From contig CM077025.1 in assembly GCA_039090855.1 (NCBI GenBank), forward strand, positions 97,258,489 through 97,322,488: DNA of 64,000 nt, given 5' to 3'. Position 1 is the first letter of the stretch. Each line of letters begins with the position of its first letter. A model generated the notes under the pieces. That model was not told the origin of the DNA. It worked only from the letters and a program-made list of their open reading frames with translations, and made no database searches. Positions 54,704 through 64,000 of the stretch are shown in pieces. This DNA is from Macrothele yani (lineage: Eukaryota > Arthropoda > Arachnida > Araneae > Macrothelidae). Position numbers and translations under genes: made by a program.

Positions 54704-55902
54704 CACTGAAGAGCAATTGAATTAGAGACAGCTGGCGTTATGCAAATGTGGCGCTGTGGGCGGGCCTGTAAACGGAAACGACATGACGTATGCAGCGATC
54801 CGACAATATAACGAGCGATGCGATGGGAATCAGTAAGAATCGGACGCAGTATGGGTAAGACGAAGGATTTAAACGCATTTGATCGTGGGCAAATTGTCGG
54901 GGCCCGACGAATGGGTCACTTCATCTCTGAAGTCGTGCAGGCACTGGTATTTTCACGAGCCACTGTGTCACGGGTGCACCGTGAGTACATCGAATTCGGT
55001 AAAACCATCCCTGCAAGGACCAACTGCCGAGGACAACAGCATGTGGATGAGCGGGATCATCGTCGGCTAGCTCGCATTGTAACAGCGGATAGACGGGCCA
55101 CAGTGCAAGAAATTACTCGGCAATTTAACGCTGGTGCACAAAAGCGTGTAAGCAGCCACACCATCCAGAACCATCTCCTCGCTATGGGGTACAGAAGCCA
55201 TCGTCCCACGAGGGTACCGCTGCTGACCGCACATCACAGGGTGAAAAAGATTAGCATGGGCGCAGGAACATCGCCACTGGACCCTAGACATGTGGGAAAA
55301 TGTTGCCTGGACTGATGAGTCGAGATTCACGTTGGTACATGCGGATGGCACGATACGAATACGGCGCAAGCCACATGAAGCGATGTATCCTTCTTTCCAG
55401 CAGGGTAATCTTCAAGCTGGTGGGGGTGGCATTCTCGTCTGGGGACTGTTTACGTGGACTGAAATGGGACCCCTGGTACGTGTGACATCGTCCCTCACTG
55501 GTCAACGTTACCGGGATATCGTGGACGACCATTTGCTCCCGTTTGTGCATCTTCAACATCCCACTGGGGATCTCATCCTGCAATAAGACAATGCAGCTCC
55601 AGAATTGTATCCGAATGGTTGGATGAACACTCCACCGACGTGACCTCGCTTCCTTGGCCAGCTAGGTCCCCTGACCTCAATCCCATCGAGCATATCTGGA
55701 ATGCCATCGAGAGATATGTTCGAGGCTCTGACTATCTCCATCAAATCTTTGTAAACTGTGGGAAGCTTGTTCAGGGGTCGTGGATCCGAATGGCTTCCCA
55801 ACACTTCCGGTGTCTTGTCGAGTCCAGGCCGAGACGAAACGCCGCCGTTATCAGGGCGAAAGGTGGTGATACATGTTACTAGATTTCAATTGCTCTTCAG
55901 TG
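54704..55902 (+). mobile_element. Inner Tc1 element (family T6)
   Basis: Inverted repeats cactgaagagcaattgaatt (54704) and tttcaattgctcttcagtg (ending 55902). TA lies on both sides (54702-54703, 55903-55904). 1,199 bp. Confidence 0.9.
54851..55882 (+). pseudogene. Inner Tc1 transposase, three frame pieces
   Basis: Met 54851: MGKTKDLNAFDRGQIVGARR, FSRATVSRVHREYIEFGKTI, RRLARIVTADRRATVQEITR (two helix-turn-helix units), HTIQNHLLAMGYRSHRPTRV. A frameshift near 55245 leads to 55290-55586: AWTDESRFTLVHADGTIRIR (first Asp), GGGGILVWGLFTW, LILQ, stop, DNAAP (second Asp right after a CAA-to-TAA stop). Then 55619-55882: ARSPDLNPIEHIWNAIERYV (Glu present) and PRRNAAVIRAKGGDTCY. All three catalytic residues survive. 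Damage is two frameshifts and one stop. Confidence 0.88.
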
Positions 55903-56098
55903 TATTGTGGGAGCTCGAAGAGCGGCTGCCTCGATTACCCAAACGGCTGAACTTGTGGGTTGTTCGCGAGCCGCTGTAATTGAAGTGTATCAGGATCGGC
56001 GTTAAAATGGTCAAACAACGACACGAAGGCAAAACTGCGCAGGACAGCGAAAGATTGATGTTAAAGGTGAGCGCCGGGTCCGACGATTCTTTCAGGCC

Positions 56099-56236
56099 AA
56101 CAGCTGACTACCCAATACAATAGAGGACAACCCGGAACACAGTCAACAGCTGACTACCCAGTACAACAGTGGTCAACTCGGAACAGAGTCAACAGCTGAC
56201 TACCCAATACAACAGAGGTCAACCCGGAATAGAGTC
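56099..56236 (+). repeat. Three 46-bp tandem repeats inside the outer Tc1
   Basis: Units start at 56099, 56145 and 56191 (aacagctgactacccaatac, then aacagaggtcaacccggaac). They expand the region between the two helix-turn-helix units. 46 is not a multiple of three, so each unit shifts the frame. Confidence 0.9.
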
Positions 56237-56374
56237 TGTCATGACCGTGCGTAGCACACTCACATGCAGGGACTATATCAGCAGACGACCCCAATTTCCT
56301 CTCCTAACCACAGTTCATCGGCGTAAAAGACTCGCCTGGTGCAAAGATCATGCAAGTTGAAAATGGGATGAATT

Positions 56375-57139
56375 AATAATAATCGGATGAATTTAAATTC
56401 AAATGAATTAATAATCAATGTTAATAAAACTAAAGCAATGATTTTCTTTAATTTGTTATCTCCATTAATATCAAATGCACAAATATCACTTAATAATAAG
56501 AGAATTGATATAGTACCTTCATTTAATTACCTTGGAACTATAACAAATTTTGACCTCATATAGAATAACCATATTGATTTCCTTTTAATTAAAGTATCTG
56601 GAAACATTGGTGTAGTAAGTAATATTCTGACTGATTTTATAACTAAAATATTGATATCATTGTATTACAAACTCATATTAATTATTGCATACTATCTTGG
56701 GGACAAACGACACAATACGATATTAATAAATTTCAAATTTTACGAAATAAATATATCAGACTAATTGATCTCAAATCATAGCCTAATACTCTAAATCTAA
56801 TAAATTTCCGAACAAAAGTATACCCTAATAAATATAATATACTCAGCTATATTATTTTAATCTTGGTAAAATTATGTTCAAAGGAATTAAATATAATTTA
56901 TGTTCAGGTTTTATATTACTTAATACACATGCACATTCTCATGAAACAAGGAATAAATCACAATTAAAACCTATTTTTTCAAAAACGGTATCAATGAAAC
57001 TTACCTTAAATTACAGAGGTCTTCAATACTGGAATTCTTTACCCAGTGAGTTGATAAGTTAAAATAATTTTAATTTATTTTTAAAAAATTCAAATTTTTC
57101 TTTTTTAATAACTCAAAAAAAAAAAAAAAAAAAAAAAAA
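56375..57139 (+). pseudogene. 3' end of a third, AT-rich non-LTR retrotransposon
   Basis: Reads with stops: NVNKTKAMIFFN, LSPLISNAQISLNNKRIDIV, PSFNYLGTITNFDLI, stop, NNHIDFLLIKVSGNIGVVSN, ILTDFITKILISLYYKLILI and further on HETRNKSQLKPIFSKTVSMK, LTLNYRGLQYWNSLPSELIS-stop. 'VNKTKxMxF...xxYLGxxxD...NHI', 'LYxxLIxPxxxYxxxxWG' and 'RGxxxWNSLP' are the RT thumb and C-terminus of CR1/L2/Daphne-type elements. A 25-base poly(A) at 57115-57139 marks the 3' end. It is much AT-richer than its neighbours. Confidence 0.78.
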
Positions 57140-57297
57140 ACGTTTTGCAGTTCCCAGTCTTACATAGCTGACGTAAGAACTTAAGTGAGAACATTGACTT
57201 CCAAACAGCAGACAGCGAGCGTGCGTTGAGTGAAGAGAAAAGTTTGTTTTGAATTGTTGGAAGTTCGACTGAGCAAATAAGTATATTTTGGTATTTA

Positions 57298-58007
57298 CAC
57301 TATCTACCAACAAGTAATTGGACACCCCTGCAATCGACGATATCTGCGATCCTGATACACGTCACGGCCGCCGCCGTTAAATATCGTGTGGGAAACAACA
57401 ACGCAACCAGTCGCATGCAAGATGCCACGCAGTTCGGAGCTCTCTGATTTCGAGAAAGGTGTAACCGTCGGGTATCACAGAAATGGTCGATCCATACGTG
57501 ACATATCCAGCTAGTTGAAGTACCCAAAATCGACAGTGGCCTAAGTGATTGACAAGTGGAAGATGAGAGGTGACTGTCGGAATGTGCCCCGACCCGGCAG
57601 ATCCACAAAACTGAGAGTTAGAGACCGACGGGTGCTGGCCAGAGAAATTCGGAAGAACCGCACAAATCGATGGGTCACATCCGCGAGGAGTTTTAACGGG
57701 CATCCGGGAGTGTTCTTTTGATGAATACCATCCTTAAGAAAGTCCATCTGCTCGGTTATCATGGACGTGTTGCCGCCCAGAAGCCTTTGATCACCAAGTC
57801 CAATAGCGCTGCTCGGCTAACATGGTGCAAAGAACGTCGACATTGGACCGTTGAAAGGTTGGAAACAGGTTCTCTGGAGCGACGAATCAAGGTTCACCCT
57901 CTACCGTTCGGATGGCAGGGTCTGGGTTTGGCGTCTGCCTGGAGAACGCCTCCAGCCGGAATGTATTGTGCCAACTGTGAAGTTCGGCGGCGGTGGAATT
58001 ATGTTAT
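57298..58007 (+). mobile_element. Tc1 element (family T1), 3'-truncated
   Basis: Left inverted repeat cactatctaccaacaagtaa (57298) after TA, the same as 11262. Coding reads MPRSSELSDFEKGVTVGYHR, RSIRDISS, stop, LKYPKSTVA, then NTILKKVHLLGYHGRVAAQK, PLITKSNSAARLTWCKERRH and, frameshifted, the WSDESRF region (gttctctggagcgacgaatc, near 57880) and DGRVWVWRLPGERL. The element breaks off just after gtggaattatgttatgc (58007), before the second Asp. Confidence 0.85.
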
Positions 58008-58026
58008 GCTAAAATTCTGTCAAATA

Positions 58027-59335
<1,309 letters not shown>

Positions 59336-59418
59336 TATAAATGAAAATTAAGTATTCTGAGCTAGGAAAGCAATGTTCTGAGCTAAGAGAGATATCCTGT
59401 GTTCTGCGTTACAGCATC

Positions 59419-59517
59419 TAACCTTTTGGCGATGGTGAATTTGTCCACCGGCAAAAGGTTACAGCTGTCCCAGAGTAGGAAGTCTAAATCGCACGTCTTC
59501 CTACTCTGGGACGGCTG
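59419..59517. repeat. Two adjacent hairpins
   Basis: First: taaccttttg (59419-59428) with caaaaggtta (59452-59461). Second: 21-nt arms with one mismatch, 59462-59482 and 59497-59517 (core gtcccagagtaggaag / cttcctactctgggac), with a 14-nt loop. Confidence 0.85.
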
Positions 59518-60350
59518 CCTGTTCTCCTAATTGAACTACGCAGGCAGGCTTATCGTTCTATTTGACTCATGCGCCACCTCTGTAGTACGCCATTTACGTC
59601 ATGTTACGTATTACGTTACATCTTCCCCTTCACCCAGAGAAAAACGAAGCTTGATATCGCAGGTTTTCGGGGTTGCTGACAACCATGCTTGAACGATCAG
59701 CTCATTGTAGGAGAAGGAGTTCTTATCAATTCCATACGATGCGTTGAAGAATCATCGCATATATTTTCTAACCTCACTGCCAGGTGATTCATTTATAATG
59801 GGCGACGGTAGAACCCTTCTGCCGGTGGTGGAATTTCAAATCTACGTCTGCCTACTCCGGAAGTGACTATTATCAACTGATATACGCTAGCAAAGCTTAA
59901 CGCTTCAACCAAGGAGGATAGAATAAGGGGAGGGAGCATGCGCTCTCACTGATGAAGCCAGCTAGCTGAGTTGCGTTGACGCCATGTTGGGTCACCCTCA
60001 GTTGCACATTTGTGCAATCTAAATTATGGGAATGAACGCTAGATTAGCCCCAGTTTAGTGTGGGGAAGAGGGCTACTTTTTTCGTATTTTATTTTTTTGT
60101 TCTGGTTGCATTTGCGCACAAGAGACTTCATAACAATATCAGCGAGCGCTGTCGTATGCTGCACCAATAAGGCAAATGAAAAACTGCTTGGAATCACGCT
60201 TCACACGTGAGTCTAATATTCTGTTTTCAACCTTAAAAACTCAAGGGAATAGGTACAAATTTGAATTACGAACTAGAAGGTTGTCCTGTTTTCAGTAACT
60301 CCGGTTAAAAACTACATTCCTGAAAACGTTCCATTAAAATTTTGTAAGCT
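59518..60350. other. No gene; possible distant TRIM-like remnant at its start
   Basis: On the minus strand 59518-59640 reads gaaggggaagatgtaacgta ... gcctgcgtagttcaattagg, i.e. a purine run, a TGTAACGT start and an A-box-like motif in the order seen in the 3' LTRs of the TRIM family. No B box or terminal end is seen. Otherwise nothing recognised. Confidence 0.35.
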
Positions 60351-60562
60351 GCCCGGTGGCTCAGTGGTCTAAGCGATGGCTTCTTATCATTCGTCCGAAA
60401 GGGATCCGGGTTCGAATCCCTGTGAGGCATGGTTGTTGTGTTTGTCTTACGGCACTGACTCTCTCCCTTCCCTGGAACCAGTGACCCAAAATTAGGGACG
60501 GGCGACTGCTTGAAGCCCATTGAGTTGCTCACGGTGGTCGTTAAGCCTCCAATAAAAAAAAA
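60351..60562 (+). mobile_element. tRNA-derived SINE (family S1), full length
   Basis: gcccggtggctcagtggtct (A box), cttatcattcgtccgaaag, B box gggttcgaatccctg, body to ggtggtcgttaagcctccaa and a short A tail. Confidence 0.88.
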
Positions 60563-60632
60563 TCATAGAAGCCAATAGTTTTAAACGCACAATAAAATCC
60601 GTTTCTTTTTCAGTTTTATAAATTATCGCGCC

Positions 60633-60862
60633 GCCCCGGTGGCGCAGTGGTCTAAGCGATGGCTTCTGATCATTCGTCCGAACGGGGTCCGGGTTCGAAT
60701 CCCGGTGAGGCATGGATGTTGTGTTTGTCTTATGGCACTGGTGCTCTCCCTTCCCTGGAACCAGTGACCCTAAATTAGGGACGGGCGACTGCTTATAGCC
60801 CATTGAGTTGCTCACGGTGGTCGTTAAACCTCCAATCAAAAAAAAAAAATAATAATAATAAA
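60633..60862 (+). mobile_element. tRNA-derived SINE (family S1), full length, best preserved
   Basis: gccccggtggcgcagtggtc (A box), taagcgatggcttctgatca, B box gggttcgaatcccggtgag, the full body and tail (A)n(TAA)n. Separated from the previous copy by only 70 bp of AT-rich sequence. Confidence 0.9.
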
Positions 60863-61667
60863 TTATCGCGTTGGTGTGTAGTAATCGACCTACCAACGAC
60901 TAATCGGACTTTATTGTGCGCTGCATATAAAATCCGATATTTCGTGTACTCTTCGTTAAAGTTTTGTAAATTATCACGTTTATCACGAATTATCGGTTCT
61001 TAATGTAATATTTCGTTGTGTTTTCAAGAATGTTCACTCGATCACATGAAGTAATTCAGCGTGTATAATATTTTACTACAGAGTTTGTGAACTGGTTCCT
61101 GTATTACTTTAAATAGCATGCACTTTTCGTGTGGTAAGTTAAAGCAATTTTTCTCGTATGCACGGTACAAAGTGGCCTTGTATTGCTTCGAAAGAAAAGA
61201 AATCAGTGGGGACATTATATGAAGTAGATCCATAAATTTGAATGATATTTTTTTTCGAAAGAAGGCTTTACATATTAATTTATGTTTTCGCAAGAAGGGC
61301 TCACCAGTCTAACGTAGCTAGGTACATAATTCGATGGGTACGCCGTCAGAAGAGTAACTTAAGATGGTTGCCGCTCAAGAGGGTCAACTTCACAGCTTTA
61401 CGTATGAATTGCTTGTTATGATCTCTTTCCTTATTCTATCCTCCTTGGCTGCAACTTTTCCAATTTCCATCCGTCACCCCAGTAGTACGTCTCCTACGTC
61501 ATGTTACGTACAGAGATGGAAACGGGTTACGGGTCAATGGGTCGACAATTTCTTGCGGATCAAATAGGTGGGGTCAAAGTTTTCCTGACCCAATTTCGAC
61601 TCGGTTTTATTTCCATTTTATGTTTAAAAAAAATATTTCAAAGAACCCTTCAGAGGTCTTTGAAATA
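60863..61667. other. No gene recognised
   Basis: cttattctatcctccttggc (61431) is the reverse complement of gccaaggaggatagaataag-like sequence at 59908, suggesting two inverted copies of one repeat. Confidence 0.4.
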
Positions 61668-62390
61668 ATACTTCAGAGCTGCAGAGTTATGATCCAGGAA
61701 CTTGCTGAGAAGGGTAGAGAAATGGGATTAAAAAGTGAACTTTCAGGAAACAAAACTGAAGTATAATACTTTTACAAGTAATGAAGATTTATCGATTGAT
61801 AAGGAAAAAAGTTGGAGATAACCAATTCCTACATTTTCCTTGGGCAGCAGATATCAAGCAAAAGTCACATTGATGAAGAAATTAGTTGTTGTAAAAATCT
61901 TGGTTGGAGAGCTTATAGAAGAAACACAACAATTTTTAAGAGCAATGTGCCATTGTGTCTTAAAATAAAAGTGTTTAATCAATGCATCCTTCCAGTGCTT
62001 ACGTACACGCAGAGACATGGACCTTAACTAAAAGAGACGTACAAAGACTACAGACAACTGAAAAAAGCCTGGGAAGATGCATGCTTGGTGTAACCAGGAG
62101 AGATAAGAAAACGAACTCGTGGATAAGGAAAATGACAAGAGTGGAAAACATCATGATCAGAGCAAAATCCCTGAAATGAGAATGGGCTGGACATATTTCC
62201 AGCAGAACGGACCACCGATGGACAACCGAAATTTTAGACTGGATTCCAAGGAACAGAAAAAAAGACCAAGTGGGAGATCGGAGGACGCAAGAGACTGGCC
62301 CAAGACAGTAAGTTGTTCAAGACATTTGGGGAGACCTTCATCCAGAAGTGGATTGATAATGATTGGCAATGATGGTGATGATGATGATTA
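61668..62390 (+). mobile_element. RTE 3' fragment F
   Basis: Matches the last ~720 bp of the RTE family: agagctgcagagttatgatc, CLKIKVFNQCILPVLTY, TWTLTKRDVQRLQTTEKSLG, RCMLGVTRRDKKTNSWIRKM, the degraded RRLAQD region and a (GATGAT)n tail at 62370-62390. Frameshifts near 61735, 62010 and 62180. 5'-truncated just after the FADD motif position. Confidence 0.85.
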
Positions 62391-62392
62391 CA

Positions 62393-63258
62393 CGAGGGTT
62401 GTATCGAAAGTAATGCAAAAGTGGAAATAACTTTTTTATTAACTTACAGCGGTCGTTCAAATTGCGCATGTTGGTAAATTCTTCTTCTATAGTAACCCTT
62501 CTTCTTCGTTACAGATTTGAAGGACAGAAGGGTGGAAGTCTGTTCGGATCTGCTGGAAGCGTTTGAAACCATTGAAGACACGTTCTTTTTTCGATCTGGT
62601 GACAGGGGATGAAACGTGGGCGTATCTTTACGATCCGGAAACGTAGAGTCAATCCATGGTATGGGCGTCGCACATCTTCACCAAGGCCTAAGAAGTTCAA
62701 GAGCCGCAGATCAGCACAGAAAGTCATGCTGACTGTTTTGGGGGATGACAGGGGTGTCATTCTCCTTGATTTTCTGGAACATGGACGAATCGTGACTAGC
62801 GAGCGGTACATTGAGACACATTTAAGAAGCTTAGAGAAGCCATAAGGAGGAAGAGAGCGAACAAGAATATGAAAAGGATCCTCATTCACCATGACAATGC
62901 GAGACTACACAAATCTTTGGCAACAAATCAGGCGATCACCAAATTAGGCTGGTCGATAGTCCCCCATCGACCGTAAAGCCCAGATCTGGCGCCCTCCGAC
63001 TTCCACCTGTTTGGTCCAATGAAGCAAAGTTTCCAGGGACAATGTTTTGATGACACAGACGAGGTAAAATTGGCTGTGAAGAAGTGGGTACAACAGTCCA
63101 CACCTCATTTTTTTCAAAAAGGAATCGGGAGTTGGGTTCAACGATAGAGCAAATGCATCGCTTGTGATGGAAACTATGTTGAGTACTACCTTTGTATAGA
63201 GAAAGAGTTACTTTACTAACATGTGCAATTTGAACGATCTTTATCGATTAATAAACAA
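62393..63258 (+). mobile_element. Mariner element (family M1), internally deleted and 3'-truncated
   Basis: The left end cgagggttgtatcgaaagta is as at 7066. Relative to that copy, about 380 bp (most of both helix-turn-helix units) are missing between ttcgttacag (62514) and atttgaagga. The right end stops about 55 bp before the expected inverted repeat. It sits directly on the RTE tail. Confidence 0.82.
62515..63145 (+). pseudogene. Mariner transposase catalytic part, frameshifted
   Basis: LKDRRVEVCSDLLEAFETIE, LVTGDETWAYLYDPET (first Asp), stop, then KVMLTVLGDDRGVILLDFLE, RTKNMKRILIHHDNARLHKS (second Asp), LATNQAITKLGWSIVP and SPDLAPSDFHLFGPMKQSFQ (third Asp). Frames change near 62590, 62690 and 62840. 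The N-terminal DNA-binding domain is deleted. Confidence 0.8.
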
Positions 63259-63384
63259 GAAAGATGACACCGAATTTTCGGGTGTAATAAGCACGTCTTT
63301 TGAATCCGTTCTGACGCAAATTAAATTTATCAAAGCTATTCAAAGTCAATGGAACCGGTATGGAAAACAATAGTATCTGACGAA

Positions 63385-64000
63385 AGAAAGAATTTTTTCA
63401 ATCGGGTTTTTAATCCCTCAGATATTGCTGTAAACGGAATCGTGAGCTAACGCCCTCTGGTTGCAGACTTGTGCGTTAAGAAAAAACATCAATTTATATG
63501 AGAAACATTTCGCACCAGAAACGCTCTCAAACACAGAAATAATTTTTCAAATTTGACTTTTAGAACCAGAGATATCGACAAAAATAAGATGTGCCTTTAC
63601 GTCCCCTGGTGGCAAAACCATGCATTATTTCAAGAAAAAATGTTCCTAAAAGGTTTGTCGACATGAGTAGTATCGGTCAACAAACGACTTTTTTCAATCG
63701 AGATTTTAGAAGCTCATATTTTGCTGCAAATACATCAGAAGAGGAAATTGAGACATACGCCACCTGGTGGCCAAACCTTTTTTTCAAATATTAGAAATTA
63801 TGTGCAAAAGATTTCCCATCAGGAGCTGTATTCGGTGCAGAAAGAATTTTTCGAACCGGAGATTTAGAAACAGAGATATAGGGGGAAACGCAATTTATCT
63901 CTACGCCCCCTAGCGGAAAGTCTATGAGTTACTTGAAAATTTTGAAATTATAGGAAAAACATGTCACACTGAAAACGCTATCCAACAAAGAAGGAATTTT
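63385..64000. repeat. ~150-bp satellite array, runs off the window
   Basis: Four diverged units begin near 63390, 63541, 63690 and 63845, and a fifth starts near 63990. Each has (a)gaatttttYcaa...ttttagaa, then a degenerate gagatatt-type block, then a GC-rich motif with tacgYcccctggtggc. The GC motifs lie near 63449, 63598, 63757 and 63902. Confidence 0.78.

Larger units (their letters stand above)
54655..56340 (+). pseudogene. Outer Tc1 transposase N-terminus, split by the inner Tc1
   Basis: VVGKRKDLSDFEEGH (54658-54703) joins across the inner element to IVGARRAAASITQTAELVGC, SRAAVIEVYQDRR (first helix-turn-helix), stop, then KIDVKGERRVRRFF and NS before an expanded 46-bp tandem repeat. After it, VHRRKRLAWCKDHAS (cf. 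'xxxRxRLxWCxxH' preceding the catalytic domain) lies at 56316-56360. Nothing of the DDE domain remains. Confidence 0.75.
54515..56370 (+). mobile_element. Outer Tc1 element (family T5), interrupted and 3'-truncated
   Basis: Left end caccgagtgatcactgaatt (54515) after TA. Coding resumes on the right of the inner element (55905). No right inverted repeat is seen before the unrelated AT-rich retroelement at 56375. Confidence 0.7.

Noticed and set aside
60351..60862. Two tRNA genes
   Set aside because: They are heads of SINEs with a shared ~150-bp body and A-rich tails.
62500..62520. Splice acceptor (cttcttcgttacag) before mariner coding
   Set aside because: Comparison with the copy at 7066 shows a simple internal deletion at this point, and no exon structure is supported.

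Overview
The window looks like intergenic or heterochromatin-like DNA from a large, repeat-rich animal genome, most probably an arthropod. A polyneopteran insect would fit, but that is inference from the mix of element families and I cannot name a species. I recognise no intact host gene. Almost everything readable is transposable-element DNA at different stages of decay, plus minisatellites and AT-rich filler.

Layout. 0-5.5 kb: a Tc1-like fragment, a 30/60-bp minisatellite and a full-length RTE-clade non-LTR retrotransposon (minus). 7-11 kb: a mariner, tRNA-derived SINEs, a foldback, the first copy of a small LTR-type element whose LTRs carry tRNA-like promoters, and an RTE 3' piece. 11-16 kb: a Tc1 element, a Tc1 nested inside another Tc1, and the second copy of the small LTR element. 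18-23 kb: a hAT abutting a mariner, an RTE piece containing a 229-bp hAT-like insertion, the third small LTR element and a minisatellite. 23.5-26.5 kb: a 5'-truncated RTE copy whose unoccupied paralogous site lies at 34.7 kb. 27-33 kb: Tc1 remnants, one split by a mariner, an internally deleted mariner, and a fragment of a second non-LTR family. 36-41 kb: a Tc1 lacking its catalytic core and the best-preserved RTE copy (10-bp target-site duplication, one frameshift from a continuous frame). 41-45 kb: an internally deleted mariner split by a 3.3-kb KIAA1586-like hAT with a perfect 8-bp duplication. 46-53 kb: two miniature DNA transposons, an 82-bp satellite split by a mariner, and a SINE. 54.5-59.3 kb: another Tc1-in-Tc1 nest, an AT-rich non-LTR 3' end with poly(A), a truncated Tc1 and a mariner. 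60-64 kb: two SINEs, an RTE 3' end, a deleted mariner, and a 150-bp satellite running off the window.

The most interesting item is a family of three 0.5-0.6-kb elements (9597-10099, 15381-15968, 21828-22402). Each has direct terminal repeats, a perfect 4-bp target-site duplication (GAAT, ACTG, AGAC), a tRNA-Lys-type primer-binding site just inside the 5' repeat and a G-rich tract just before the 3' repeat. Each terminal repeat carries a tRNA-like module of about 72 bp, five of the six with A and B boxes both intact. By structure these are terminal-repeat retrotransposons in miniature (TRIMs) with RNA polymerase III promoters inside their LTRs, comparable to the plant Cassandra elements that carry 5S rRNA. 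They encode no protein and would have to be moved by another element's proteins.
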